64,000 bases of DNA from Chrysoperla carnea (lineage: Eukaryota > Arthropoda > Insecta > Neuroptera > Chrysopidae): NCBI RefSeq assembly GCF_905475395.1, contig NC_058342.1:27376640-27440639 (forward strand), read 5' to 3'. Below, one piece after another: positions 34,300 to 47,275 of this stretch. The notes under the pieces are model-generated. The model had not been told where the DNA came from and did not search any database. It was given only the letters and a program-made list of their open reading frames with translations. Each line of letters opens with the position of its first letter. The stretch's first letter is position 1. The translations under genes were made by a program, and so were the position numbers.

Positions 34300-34795
34300 A
34301 ATAGGGTATTATCGTTAATCAAAAATAAATCATGAAATTTAAAAAAATTTAAAATTTATGTAAAAATATACTTAAATATTCTGATTTCAAGTCATAAAAG
34401 CACATTTTTCTTTTATAATATTAAAATTAAAAATCGTAATTTTTAAACTGTACATCACGTGACCTAAAACGCGGGTAAGCTCTGCTGTGATGTCATAGCG
34501 GTATGAGTCATAGACCATCAGTTAGTTCAGTGTAGACAGCTGGGTATAATATATACATAGATAATAAGTATTTATATTTATTATAATCAGATGTCTATGA
34601 ATATATCTGTCAAACTTATTTGTGTTATTTCGTGTAATGATACCCATATTACGCCATCAAATTGGATGCCCGCGTTTTTGACAGTTTAAAAAAGGTTTAA
34701 AATTTAATTTAAGTTTTTGGCAAGAAAGCGTGTGTACTTTTCCGAAATAAATTTTTGGTGGCTTATTATTTTTTCAAAAATAGTGGAATACTCTT
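34300..34795 (+). mobile_element. Dispersed family E, copy 1
   Basis: Shares long, nearly identical blocks with 50385-50730 and 56748-57265: 'gtcataaaagcacattt', 'tatatcacgtg'-like, 'ctaaaacgcgggtaag', 'gaccatcagttagtt', 'tgtctatgaatatatctgtc', 'attggatgcccgcgtttttg' and 'acagtttaaaaaaggttt'. No coding frame or terminal inverted repeat seen. Confidence 0.8.
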
Positions 34796-36660
34796 CTTTA
34801 TTGTTCCCAAGATACTCGCCTTTTAGGCACTGTAAATTCATTAAAAAATAAATCGCTTGGTGAATGGAGTTTGGTTATGGTGTTTTAAGTAAATAAACGA
34901 TAAATACTGCAAAATATTTATTAAAGATTTTTTTTTCGGTTGTAAAAACTAGGAAAATATCAACAATATTTACAAAGCTTTGACGGAAAATATCAATCAA
35001 AAATTGATGATATAATATCTTTTTTTTTTATAGCAATTTTCTTTTAATTTTTATAGTAAAATTAATTAATATATTTATAAATAATTATTAGAAGCATTTC
35101 TAAAATAAAAATTTGTTATTTCAGGATCACTTTTCTTATTTTTCTTATTATACAATTTTAGTACGAATTTAATTTTTCTTGAAATTTATTTTTATTATAA
35201 AAAGTTTCCTCAAAATTAATTACATTTACTTTAAATATTTAGTATGTATATTTAAAAAAGGTGGGGGGGGGGTTAAAGAAAACATTAATTACAGTTCTTT
35301 TTTGAAGAACTTTCAAAAAAGTCACTCAGTTCAAGTCACTTTTTGTAGTCGAGTAATGTTCATGGCTACACCAAGTTTTTTATTACATATATATTTATGT
35401 GCTAAAATAAATTTTTTAAGATGCCTAACCCTAAAGTGGCGTAAAAAAATTCGTAACATTTTTTATAAATAGAAAAATTGAATTTTTTGGGTGGGAAATT
35501 TTATTTTTACGCTAGGTTAGGTTAGAGTGGCTGTCCTGGGGTGGAACACTTAGACCATAGGGTTCTATTTTTACGCTAATTAGATAGCATATTTTACGTA
35601 AAAAGATAAATTCGGAAAATTAAAGCTTTATTAAAAATTATTACTTTTAGAAAAAAATCATGTTTTAATATCAAAATATGTATTTACTAAAAATTTTTTC
35701 TGCACACGGATCTGCATGTAATACACTCGACCCATTCCCGTAGACCTTCAATGCACGGCATAAGTTTCTATTTTCCGGGGGAAATTTGACTAAAAAATAT
35801 TTTGTAAAATTTATATAATTTTACGCCACCCATTGAATTGATTTTAAAATCGAAAGCAATGAAATTAAATTCCATGAAGTAATATTTAAAATTTTTGCGA
35901 AATAAACTAGAATAAACGTTTGGCGATGATTTCATTTCTCGGGTCACGGAGGCCGTAGACTGGCCCTAAATATTTGGGTATTAAAACAAAAACGTTTATC
36001 AAACTTACGTACGTATGAGATCAAATTAAAATTTTAATAGTTCAAAGAAAAATAGAAATTTAAATCTAAAATTTTGAAATTTTAAATATAATTATGTTTT
36101 ATAGTTCTTATTTGAGTCAAATTTTGAGGAAACTTCTTAGTTCAATTCTTCAACGATCTTCTCAGACAATTTCTAAAGTTATTCAATTATTTAAACGTGT
36201 TCAGGATCACAAAATGCTAAGTAAGCTTAGTTAGTCTTTTTCGAGTTCTTGAAATATGAAGGGTGAAATTTTAAAGATAACTTACTTAACACTTTGCTGT
36301 TTTGAACGTACCCTTTATTGCAATTATTTGGTTGCGTTCAGCAGAAAAAGTTGTGCTATTTTGAGCCCTGTTTATTTTCTATAAAGATTGCTATCGAAAT
36401 CGCAAGTTTTATAATTTTTTCGATTGTATTAATACTTGATTTTAAATTTGTTTCGAAATTCGTTAAAAATCAGTTTATAATGTAATTTTAACCTAAAAAG
36501 TGTACAAATCGAATTCATTTATCGCTTGGGTGAGGTGTTTTTAATATATCGCTCAAAATTATCCCAAAGTACAAATGAATGGGATTTTAAGCGTTATTTC
36601 AGAAACTATTCACGCAATCATTAAATGAAACATTAAAATTTTTCCATTTTGTTAAAATGT

Positions 36661-36722
36661 ATCCCCGTCAGGACCCACAATAAAAATATTTAGCTAGATT
36701 TATTGTGGGTCTTGAAGGGGAT
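36661..36722. repeat. 62-bp hairpin with about 24-bp stem
   Basis: The 5' arm atcccc...acccacaataaa pairs with tttattgtgggt...ggggat around a 14-base loop. There is about one mismatch and one G-T wobble. Size and shape would suit a small-RNA precursor, but a short MITE is equally possible. Confidence 0.6.
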
Positions 36723-39700
36723 TTATCTTGATGAGAAATATTGAAATCGGAAGTAAAATTTTACATTGTTTTTAAGATTCCCTTCATAATAAATCTGCTA
36801 AACGTAACCTTACAAAAAAATTGCTATAATTCTTATTTGAGAAGTTTTTGGCACTTTCTTGAATCACTACTCAGACAAAGAGGAAGATCTTAACTTTGGT
36901 CGCTATTTTGATCCACATGTTTGTGATAAGCGGATTTCCAACCTTAAAGACGTTCCTCTTTCCAATCTTTCCTACAATCGTTGAAGGATAATATAAAAAT
37001 TTTGCATAAATGTGGAATTTTTTTAAAGGCACAACATTTCGTATAAACAAGGCACTAATTTTATCTTAAAGGCACTACATTTGCTCCATCTATACACAAT
37101 TTTCTACAACCATACATACACAATTTCCACTCTTTTATACTCTGAAAGTAATCCTGAAATATTGAAACTTAAAAATAATATTTTTTTTTTTTTATTAACA
37201 AAATAGTGATTTGAACACAGCGAGAAAAGAGATTCTTTTTTTAAAATATGTGCCGTAATTTATACAAATTTATTTTAGTACTGTTCGAGTACAGATTAGA
37301 TTTATTAGTTTTCGAAAAGTCGTTATTTTTATTCAATTTGACGATTTCGTACACAAAAAAATATTCGAGATAATTGAAACTCATTAATTAAATTAGAATT
37401 AAATTATTTTTATTCCTTTAAGGAGGAATGATGTATTGCAAGAGGTGAATGGAGTTTTCTTCTTCCCTCGTTCTCAAAATTAAGTTGGAAGGATTGAACG
37501 TGAGAGTAGACAAAATTAAAACTGTTAAATTTGAAGAGAAAAAAGCAAGAGTCTCAAAAGTAGTTTTAATTTTAAATTAACAATAAAAACATTTATAAAA
37601 ATCGTCAAATTGAATTATTTACGACCGTTGTTTTTTTACACAAAAATTAATAAACATAACCGTAAATTATTTTTTGTATTATTTCACAATAATTGAAATT
37701 TTTTTATATCACAATTTTTTGTTCTAATTTCCAATTTGTTTAAAATATAAAGATTTACAAATTTTTGTTCTATAAATACGGCTCATATCAAGCGTATTCG
37801 GTTTGTGCTAAATGCTTGCCATTGGCAAGTTCGAAGGTTCCCGAATATTCCGAACATATTTGTCCATATTTGTCAAAAAAATAAATTTTTGTGTTATATT
37901 GATCACAGTTATGATACGTTCGCTATGATATCGTAAATGTTCGGAAATCATCGGTCCTGCCACTAACAAACATACAGAAAAAAACCGAATTCGCCTTTAC
38001 AAAAAAACAAACATATGTTAAAATTATAATTAAAAAAAAAAATTACATTAGAAAATACTTTTATGGAAAAACTAACAATCTAAACAAGGAAAATTAAATT
38101 TTAAACTTTATTTTAATTACTATGAGCGATTAATTTATATCGGTGGAAATTTGCTCAAAACAAATGAAGGAAAAATTTTTGTTTTTTAAATTATTTTATA
38201 AAAACCAAAAAAAATAAAAATAAAATAAAAACAAAACAAAAATAAAAAGAGACAAATTAATACTGAAAATTCTTAAAAATTATATAAAAATTTGTGAGTT
38301 TTTTTGAGTTTGATGAGAGTATGAAGTATTCAAGGTTCGCAGAAGGAGTATTTGGATAGAAGAAAGTTTTCGTACAAGTGTTCCATAATCGACAACTTCT
38401 TACTACTCTTTATTTATTATTCGGGCTTATTTGTACAATCCGTATGAGTGTTGTGAGACACCCGGATGGAACGAAGTTAACAGGCGACAGACGCGTGTTA
38501 ATCTGTAACGTATATGAACCCCACAAGTTGATCTTCCTACTTTTTTATATAAAACGTACAAGAAATTATAAGCCCAACAGAATATTTGACATTTAAACTT
38601 TGCTGTTCTACCCAGAAACCTTGCTTCTATCCAAAATTCAATCTACGAATCTTGTAAAAGTTTTTGAAACGAGCATTAAAAAAAATTTTTTTAGTATGTG
38701 AAATGATTTTTTTTGTTTTAAATTATAGCAAAGTAGTTGATCCCAAAAATTATCTTATTTCATTTTTCTGTGAGATAAGAGTCACTCAAATATGAAAATA
38801 TTGGAATAAATATTTACGGCTGAGGTAATTTTTTTTTTTTTTTTAAATTTTTATCTCTTTTTCTAAATATTTTTATTTATAACGTATAAAAAATCGCATA
38901 CCAAAAATAAACATGCGTCGTTAGGATTTTTAAATTCGAAGGACCAGCCCTCGATGAGATAGATAAATTGGAAATAACATGGGGGGGGGAGGTATAATTA
39001 AATTTCTCAACTTTAAAGATATGGCGTCTAAGAAATTGGTCCCCTAAAGTGGTACAACTACAACTGTTGAATGAATTCAGCGCTTCATTTTCGTATCACG
39101 TAATAACTATCTGAAGTATACGAAATAGTTTTCGTAGAAAGCTAATTCGAAGTAGAGAATAGGTAGCCTGAAGAAGAACGACAAATTTTTGAAAACCACG
39201 AACTAGGCAGACATGGTTGTGGAAACAAGATTTCCAGCAACGAGGAAAATGTAAATATATGACGATGCCTTCCTCCAGGCAGCCTAGTCCTGTTATTCTT
39301 GTTTTTTTCTAGAGATCTTTGGCTTTAATGAATATTAAAATTTCTCAGTACAGGAATTCTTATAGTATTAATAAAACTTTTTTTGAATTAGGACTTCAGA
39401 CGATATTCTTGGGATATGGTGATCCCTGATTGTTTGTAACACTGAGTTGTTCAGAGAAACAGGCGAAATACTTGCTGATAGAGAAATTCGCAGTAGAAAC
39501 GGCATACCCTGCGTCGTAGCGAAAACAATATTGACAATCAAGGGCTGAATTGCTCGCCAGATGAAAAGAAACGTACTGAGACAAAGCCTTAAGGGAGAGA
39601 GGACGGAGAAAATTAGAAAAAGGTGGATACAGATTAAGACACTGGCTAAGAATCAAGTCTGATCTCGAAGATTCGTGGATGCCCTGTGCTTCCACTCAAT

Positions 39701-40414
39701 AATTGAAGAACCTATTGGCCGAATGTAATTCAAACCCTTTACATGTCTGTTAATTTCAGAAGTACTTCAAGAAGGTTTATCAAGAATTTTCGAAAGCAAA
39801 AATTTGAAAGGTACCAAATTTCTCGATCAATTAAGGAAAAACTGAAAATGTACGTATCAACATATCCTTACATGTTATAAGGAAAAATATTTTGTTTTCT
39901 AAAATGAATATGGGTTGAGAAATGTCAACTTTGGGAAAAGTGACCAATTTTCGTAATCAAATTTTAAAAAATTTTCTTTCGTCACTATATAACCAAAAAC
40001 CATTCAAACAATTCAAGAGAAAAATAAATAAATAAATAAATAAAAATTTGTAAAATTGGAATGCTAGAAAAACGGATAAATTATTTTCATGGAAATGAGG
40101 GACACTTTTTACCAGAAAAACAAAAAAAATATGATCTAAAAAAAAAATGTACCCATTACCCAAGTAGTAAAGTGTTTTGTTAAAAAGTTGAGAGAAAAAA
40201 ATCATATTTCAAAAATATTTACTAAAAAAAAAAAAAACACATTTTTTTAAAACTCCTTAGTATTTAACTTTGAAAAATTTCAGAGAAAATTTAATAGCAC
40301 AAGCTGTAGAGAAAAGCAATCACGAAATATTTGTTTATGGGTAACTGAAAGGACGTCAATTAACATTTTCCACAAATAACTTGATAACTTTGAGATTTTG
40401 AGAGACTTCGATTT

Positions 40415-40523
40415 AAATCCAATTCAATCCAATAGAACCCAATAGGAAATTTCCAATTCGATCCCATTCATGAATAGCAACGAATTGGAATTTCCCGATT
40501 AATTCTATTGGATTGAATCGGAA
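40415..40523. repeat. Imperfect palindrome, about 109 bp
   Basis: 'attcaatccaatagaa' and 'ggaaatttccaattcg' on the left are mirrored by 'cgaattggaatttccc' and 'ttctattggattgaat' on the right, loop about 20 bases. Weaker copies of the 'ggaatgaattcg' unit continue to about 40630. Confidence 0.65.
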
Positions 40524-41612
40524 TTCAATCGGAATGAATTCGATATTTTTTTTCCAATTAAACCTGATTCATTTCATTTAAATTTCGATTCAAAATTTTA
40601 ATTGGTTCAATTGGAATGAATCGGATTTTTTTTATCAGAGTTATAAGTTTGTCATAGCTCCGAATTGTCATACTACTAACTTCTACCTTGAAAATTTTTT
40701 AAATAACTTTAAAACAGGTTCTTTGATTTGCCTTGAAATAATCGTTTTTTTTCATTTAATAGCTTTCTCTTATTTTACATAGCTTTCAAGTTATTTAGGG
40801 AAAAATGATATTTTAATTGCCATTTTTTGTTGCCACAAAAGCAACTACCTATAACCAAATATTCAGCGAGTTTCTCAAATTTTGGAGCTCAAAATCTCTG
40901 TTGCTTGTACTATAAAACGAAAAAGAGAAAAAACAAGAAAATTTTTTTTTATAAAAGAAAATTAACTGGACATTACAAATGTCAAATATATAATTATATA
41001 TAATTATTTTAAAATAAAAAATAAATTAAATACTAAGAATTCATAAAATAAAAATGGGGTTTATTATCGGTCCTAGTTGAATTCTTATTTACAATCCTTT
41101 AATTTTTAATTTAACCTATTCCCTGAGGGAGAGAACCCTTTCTCCTAATTACTTTTCAAATATATTTGTTTAGAAATATCAAACGTATGAAATAATTTTT
41201 TTTTCTATAAAATTTTTTTTGTAAAAATATTTAACTATCAAAAGGCACTGTAATTTTATTTATAATCTAAAAATGTTTCGTGTACTGCGCATGCACTTAA
41301 GTTGTGTCACTGTTGAAAAAAAATGTTACGTTAAAATAGAATCGTCTCTATGGAAATGAAACCTTTAAAATAACTTAACAGATAAAAGTTTTGTTTATTT
41401 TTCAGTAAAACTATTTTTATTTAATTGGAAAGATTGAGGAATATAATTTTATAATTTAGAACTAATCAGTTAGCATCTTGTCTATTTTTTAATTGATTTC
41501 TTGGTTATGTTAATCAACTTTACAAATGACAATTGACGCCATTGATAGTTATATTCTTAGGGTCTTAGGCAAGAACATAAGCGCTCGAGCTATAAGCACC
41601 AGTGGCTGAATT

Positions 41613-41790
41613 TACGGCGGCCATCTGGGCGGGGTCTAGTCCTCGGTCATTGCGTGCTTTGTACTGCGCATCAAGTGATTAAAAACTAAGTCTAAGTGAT
41701 TGGAAACAAATTGTTTTTGAAAACAAAAGACAGCCAGTACGAATTACGCAACGATCGAAGACTAGACCTCGCCCAGACAGGCGCCTTTTT
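41613..41790. mobile_element. Palindromic MITE near the 3' side of ken
   Basis: The left arm 41628-41668 (tgggcggggtctagtcctcg...) has its inverse at 41737-41777 with a few mismatches. A perfect ggcgcc-ended hairpin (41779-41803) adjoins the right end. Confidence 0.65.
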
Positions 41791-41958
41791 TCGAATAAGG
41801 CGCCAAAGCAGACTACACAATTGTTGGAATGTACAATTCGAAATAAAACTTTGAAAATGTCGATCCTAGAATGGATGATCAACTTGTTTAGCAGGAAGTC
41901 ATACAAGGGAGTAAAACTCCCACTAAGCTATAACGCACGAGAAGTAAAAAAAAGAATA

Positions 41959-42060
41959 CATTGGACTCGCGGCAATCCGACAAAAGTTTTGCAAGGCGAA
42001 GTCGAATGGACTATGTCGAATAGTCGAATAGACAGGGGTCGGATTACCGCGAGTCTACTG
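41959..42060. mobile_element. TA-flanked MITE, 102 bp
   Basis: Ends CATTGGACTCGCGGCAATCC and its inverse GGATTACCGCGAGTCTACTG, with TA at 41957-41958 and 42061-42062. The surrounding 107-residue open frame (41821-42144) runs through this element and is not credible as a gene. Confidence 0.75.
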
Positions 42061-42441
42061 TATTTTTTCACACTAAAAGGTGGACAAATTATAAAAACAG
42101 GAAAATTGGAAGTAATGGGTTGCGTAGATAATTTCATTATTTAGGATTAAACATATTGTTCGAGGCGAAAATAGGAAGAAGAAAATGACGGAATCCAGTA
42201 AAAACATGCAATCAATTATCGAAGAAAGAATACGATTGATTATTCAAAAAATTATATACCGAAAATTTAAATTTTGAGCCTGGATTCTAAATATTTACAC
42301 TAATTTAATACCCTGCGTGTTTTAGAAATTTGAGAATAATTTTTTTTGAAGTTTTTAAAAAAGTTTCATTTCCACAAAGAAATTAAAAAAAATCGATGAA
42401 ATTCGCAACTTAAATGAATAACACAAAATTCCTGTAAAATA

Positions 42442-42624
42442 GGATCGTGCTAATCAAGCAGAGTGTGTTCCACATTATCGAATTTTCCAGATTACTTTCA
42501 AAATCTGTGACAATCTAATGATATTTGAAATCGAGGAATTTTTCATATTAATTTTGAGATTTTCAATGTTTATGCCGGATTGTAAAAGGTTCCGGAATAA
42601 ACGGGATGCCTTGTTAGCACGACC
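42442..42624. mobile_element. TA-flanked MITE, 183 bp
   Basis: Left end GGATCGTGCTAAtcaAGCA and right end (inverse) of TTAGCACGACCC, flanked by TA (42440-42441, 42625-42626). Further inner matches pair 'gtgttcc...attttccagatt' with the right half. Confidence 0.6.
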
Positions 42625-42841
42625 CTATTATACTTTCATCATACGTTTGTGCTCCAAACTCCATATTACAAATAATAAAAATTTTCGTTTACACCATTTC
42701 ATAAACTTACGGTCTGCTATTCAATAGTATCACATCCAAAATGAAAAAAAAAAAAACATATTTTACACTGAAATTGTAGTTCGAACACTTTCGATTACAC
42801 ACCACAGATGTCACTTGCAATTTAATTTGAACACATGATGT

Positions 42842-45800
42842 TCATTTATTTTCATGTAAATTTTTACTAAGCAGTAAATTATTATGTGGGCCAGACAAAT
42901 GTCTTATCAATTCTGGCAATGATTCAAATGTAAGTGTACAAAAACAACAATTAAACTTACCGTTACCGGTTGAATCACCTGGTGATATAACGTTACGATG
43001 CACCGAACACAAATGTTTGAGAAGATGAGCTTTTTGTTTAAACATAGCGACACATAAACGACACGCAAATGGTTTCTCACCGGTATGAACACGTAAATGT
43101 GTTTTTAAGTTCCAAGACATACCAAATTGTTTCCCACAATATTCGCAACGGTACTCACGTACAGCTCCTGACGATTGTCCCGTTGTTCCACTCACATTCC
43201 CACTACCTGGTCCACTAGATTTTGTCAAATTTGTACTGTTCGCTGATGATACCGCTGTAGTTCCACCGGTACCTAGCGAAGAATGCGATGCAATATCGGA
43301 AGTTGTCCTTCCATCTCCTGAAACACTTCCTGCAAATGCAAGAGCTGCAACAGTGGCGGCGGAAACTGATTCTCGATCATCTCCACCTCCTGGAGGCATA
43401 ACTTGTGGTTGGCACAACGACCAAGCACCCCACGTATGTTCGGGGAAATGTTGGTATGGTAAAGGTGATGGAGTTGGACTTGGGGATGCTAATGTTGGAT
43501 CAGCACTTGGTGGTCGAAATTTTACAACTATTTCCTCAGGAGGTATTTGCGTATCTAATCTATGCCCTAAAGGAGGTGTATGAGACCTGTCTGCTAGGTA
43601 CGGTGGAGCGGATACACTTAAAGGATGATGTACGGATAACATAGAATGCCTTAAACCAGGACTTCGTATACTTTTTCGATACCTTTGGTGATGTTGTGCT
43701 AATTCATCAATATACGACGTGGAAAATGGTACAAATGGGGGATTTTGTGCAGGAGAATTATGAAAACCAGGTCGACGTTTTCTATGAGGCGTTACCACAT
43801 AATTTTCTGGTGTATGAACCATTGAAATTAAATCTTGTTCGCTATTCATTGGTGGTTTTAGTGGTGAATAATCTTCTGGATGTCGTAAAGTTCGTGCTTC
43901 TAGATCTAATGGTTCTATGTATGTAGATTTTCGTCGAACTCTTTGATATGTGTTGTCAGTAACTCGTTGCGGTATTTTAGCTGGTGAATGTCGTGCTTTA
44001 AATGTTTCTATCATATCGTCTGATGTTAAAGATCGTTTACGTTTTTCCGAATTAATATTTTCATCATTTTCACTTGTGTCTTTGTTCGATGAATGATCGG
44101 ATGATGAATTATTTGCATTGTTTATGGATAAATTTACCGGATTTGAAGAGCTGCGTCGTCGTGTTGTGACCCGTCCACATTCATTATTATATTCCTCATC
44201 GTCGAGTACTTCTTCGTCCTCTTCAATAATTTCACCTAAATTATTTAAAAAATTGGGATTATTTACAAACATAAATTTGGATAGAATTTTTATACAAGAT
44301 ACAAGCGCGAATTTAGGGATAGTAATCAAAGATTTTTTCTGCGTTCGTACTTAAAATTTCTATATACAGTAAGGCCTTGAAAATCCAAATCCACGATAAT
44401 CAGAACGACTCTAGAATTCGAAGAAGGCGAAAAAATCTTTAGAAGAAAAAAAGATTTCTGGAAAAGATCAGAGCGTTACAAAATACTCCTTCTAGACTTC
44501 TGTGCGATTATTATTCCAGAAGTTACAGTAATTTAAAGTCAAAAGTGTCAATTTCGCTTTGACAGTTAATTGAAAAGGTACAGTAAACGCAAGTTAAAAA
44601 TATCAATTTCGCTTTCGCAGTTATTAACTCGTATGACACCCAAAACCGCTTTTTCTAGAGAAGGATTTTTTTTTTTGGTCAGCACGTAAAATATATGTGG
44701 CTACTTAGACAATTTTGCGAATAAAACTTTAGCAGATATCACGGAAGCCATAACAAACTTACTACCACAACTACAGATTCTTAACTGTCTACTGTAGAGT
44801 TTCGTATGAACTGAGGTTACAGAAATGTAGCTTCGTGTAATGTAACTTTTATTAATTTTATTAAAATACGTTAAGTTATCTTGGAATAGAATTAAGAATT
44901 AAATTATGATGGTCGTTATATCCAGTGGCGTAGCGAGGGGGGTAAGGGGATGTATCATGCCCAGACGCTACTCACAAAGAGCGGCAAAGGCTCGGGTTGA
45001 GGCACCCCCGATTTTTATAATAATTTGAAGAAAATGAATAAGAAAAAATGGTAGGTATATAACATTAGAAGGAAGTAAGAAAACCAGTCGGAGCAAAAAG
45101 GGCGTAAGGACACTTACACAGACTCCTGGACACACAAATACTCACCTTCTTCTTTCTCATCATCCTGATCATCTTCATTTTGTAAATCTTCCTTTTTCAC
45201 AATAACCGTATTTACGTCCAATGATAACGATTGTCTTTTATTATTATTGTTATTATTATTATTATTCGATGTAGTAGTTCGATTGTCAGTTGTTTCTTTG
45301 TTACTTGTTGATAAATTACTACTACTGGTTTGTGACGACACCGTTCCTGATTGTTGTGTTGCTGATGCTGATTGTTGATTTGTTGGTGTTGTATTTGAAT
45401 TTGTTGTATTTATTGTGTCAGTTTTGGTGGTTGTATTGTTGTTGGAATTGGAACTGGTACTACTGCTGTTACCCCCACCACAATCTTTTTCATTTGTTAT
45501 GTGTGGTGCAGCGGAATTTCGTAAATGTGATTTGATTTGGAGTAAATCAAATAATTCTTGAATGTTGTCGATCTCATTTGACTAGAAAAAAAAAAGTATG
45601 AAAATTTTTTATTAACGACTAGGGAGAACCTAGGGAGTATGCCACATCAATTCCTTTCAAAATTCCCTTGGCTAGACATGACAGGTATGTGTTCGTAGTA
45701 ACCAAATCCTATATTTAAAGGAAATGCAAAGAAATTTTCCTTTAATTCGTCTATTCGCTCTAGTTACAAGATTATTTATTCAAACTAAGTACTAGATTAT

Positions 45801-46438
45801 TTTCCATCAATAAAAATGCATGACTTTAAACTAAAATCAATCATTTTCATAGAAGTAATGATTTTGTTTATTTAACTTCAGTGATTTTGTATCAATGAAT
45901 TCATATTTTAAATTCAACCCCATTCGATTGTAAATACAAATATTTAGCTGTACTTGTTTCAATCATTAGGCAATTGTTTAGGAAGTATTTTTACTTTATT
46001 TCAATATGAAACAGCCAACTTCGGGATGAGTTTGTCATTATTTTAATTTTTTTTCCAGTGTAGGTTCCCGGAGGACATCTGATTAAAAATTAAATGTATA
46101 CTTACTTGTATAGTGACTTGTCCATGGTATAAAAAGTCTAAAACATGTCGCATATGTGCCGCTTTAACACCCGGTATTAGAATTGTAGCCAAACCGTGTC
46201 CATCTGCGTACGCTGACTCACTTAACACTTTACAAATGAGTGGTGATGCACTAGCCATAATTAAACGATGTGCAGCCAATACTGTACGATCATCACACAC
46301 AAATGCCATATCTGCAAAATTTTCTGAATCGAAACATGTACGAATCTCCTCAACTATCGTCGCGTGGTGCTTCCCATAGTGGAGCGTCAACAAACCGTGC
46401 GATTCCTCTGATTCTTCAAGGCCGTCAGATGCGTACAT
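42842..46438 (-). CDS. ken: Ken and barbie: BTB/POZ C2H2 transcriptional repressor, 720 aa
   Basis: Coding exons: 46438-46106, 45581-45146, 44235-42842 (2163 bp, phases agree). In Drosophila Ken is a BCL6-like nuclear repressor limiting a subset of JAK/STAT targets and shaping terminalia. Residues about 15-125 are the BTB domain (LHYGKHHATIVEEI, ADMAFVCDD, AAHRLIMASASPLI, VLDFLYHGQVTIQ). Exon 2 is Ser/Thr/Asn-rich with a poly-Asn run. Residues 289-293, PVNLS, resemble a CtBP-binding motif. PENYVVTPHRKRRPGF (about 399-415) is a Ken hallmark. Three C-terminal fingers lie at 618-640, 646-669 and 684-707 (YRCEYCGKQFGMSWNLKTH first), followed by NNLLLSKNLHE. Start: ATG at 46438 in context CCGCCGCCATG; the frame stays open back to an acceptor at 46492, so an upstream, probably non-coding exon exists, perhaps outside the window. 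Confidence 0.96.
44236..45145 (-). other. ken intron 2
   Basis: Donor GTGAGT at 45145, acceptor ATTTAG at 44236. Near 44924-45020 it holds CAGTGGCGTAGCGAGGGG, a known style of hAT terminal sequence, followed by a short GC-richer stretch; no second end is visible, so it is a fragment. Confidence 0.5.
45582..46105 (-). other. ken intron 1 (between coding exons 1 and 2)
   Basis: Donor GTAAGT at 46105 and acceptor TTCTAG at 45582. About 45770-45965 is a dispersed repeat whose inverse copy lies at about 62335-62525 (shared: 'cttcagtgattttgtatcaa', 'tgaattcatattttaaatt', 'tgtacttgtttcaa'). Confidence 0.6.
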
Positions 46439-46491
46439 GGCGGCGGTAAGCGTAACAGAGTGGACGCCCACTCGGGATCCGTTTCGACTAT
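46439..46491 (-). promoter_or_regulatory. ken: 5' part of the first coding exon of ken (5'UTR)
   Basis: An acceptor (TTTCTTTCAG) ends at 46492, so the exon opens at 46491 and the ATG follows 53 bases later. The segment is in frame and open (D-S-R-N-G-S-R-V-G...), so it could also code if an upstream exon supplied an ATG; the strong Kozak context at 46438 argues for UTR. Confidence 0.6.
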
Positions 46492-47275
46492 CCTGAAAGA
46501 AAAAGTGAAAAATTATAATTACTTATTTTTTAGTTCTATTACCAAGACATTTGCGATCGCCTCAGAGGTCTTAAACTAAACACGCAACTCAGAGGTCTCT
46601 CACAAATTTGGGTAAAATATTTCAGTTGGGTTTGCCTAAACTGTAAGGTTTGCAGAATAATGCCTCGAACAAAAAATATTACTTAAAAACAATAACAACT
46701 TTCTGAAAGTGTTCATTTATCGATTACCAGTTATAGAGTAGAGTGAGCTTTTCATTAAGCTTGAAAACCTTGGTCAAGTTTAATGTTTGCGTAAAATGTG
46801 CGTCTACACACTCAAAATTTATAATATATAAGTTATTTTTCGAGTTTCAAGCATGTCAACTTAAAAAAAACATCCCTGTAAAATGTTGTGTATTTAAACT
46901 TCGATTTTCGCTAAAATATAAAGAATCCACTTAGTGTTTTTTTCAGCGTTTTATTTTATTTATAAATTATATTTAATTTTTTCATATAATCCCAGTTTTC
47001 GGAATACCATGGTTTTATTAAGTCCCGATTATATCGATTACTGTATATCATATCTTAAGGATATGCCGCCCCAAATTTTCTTCTCGCCCTGGATCGGGAC
47101 AGTTTCAAGTGTTATTTTAATCACAAAATAATACTAAAATCCTCATCAACATCTATAAAATTTGTATATAAGTGAGGGATTTTTCATTCAAAAAATTTGA
47201 AAATATAGGCAATTTTTTACACAAATATGTTAAATATAGTATAACAATATCTAAAAATGATCAAATCACAAACAG

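Larger units (their letters stand above)
33496..42841. other. Gene-free stretch, zinc-finger gene to ken
   Basis: No coding region I can support. The 99-residue minus frame at 39396-39695 and the plus frames at 35179-35472 and 38378-38596 show no domain. Contents noted: partial pogo-like repeat (about 34155-34290), family E copy (34300-34795), a repeat with TTAGG-like units (35511-35573), a 62-bp hairpin (36661-36722), a palindrome (40415-40523) and three MITEs between 41.6 and 42.6 kb. Long T- and A-runs are common. Confidence 0.5.

Noticed and set aside
35511-35530. Telomere repeat tract
   Set aside because: Only two or three TTAGG-like units, tied to a dispersed block also seen at 54.7 kb.
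39396-39695. 99-residue minus-strand protein with several Cys and Tyr
   Set aside because: Not recognised, starts with no context, no conserved motif, and the opposite strand is equally open in parts.
41821-42144. 107-residue plus-strand protein
   Set aside because: It crosses a TA-flanked MITE from end to end.
43353-43644. Plus-strand frames antisense to ken exon 3
   Set aside because: Shadows of the conserved ken coding sequence; no independent features.
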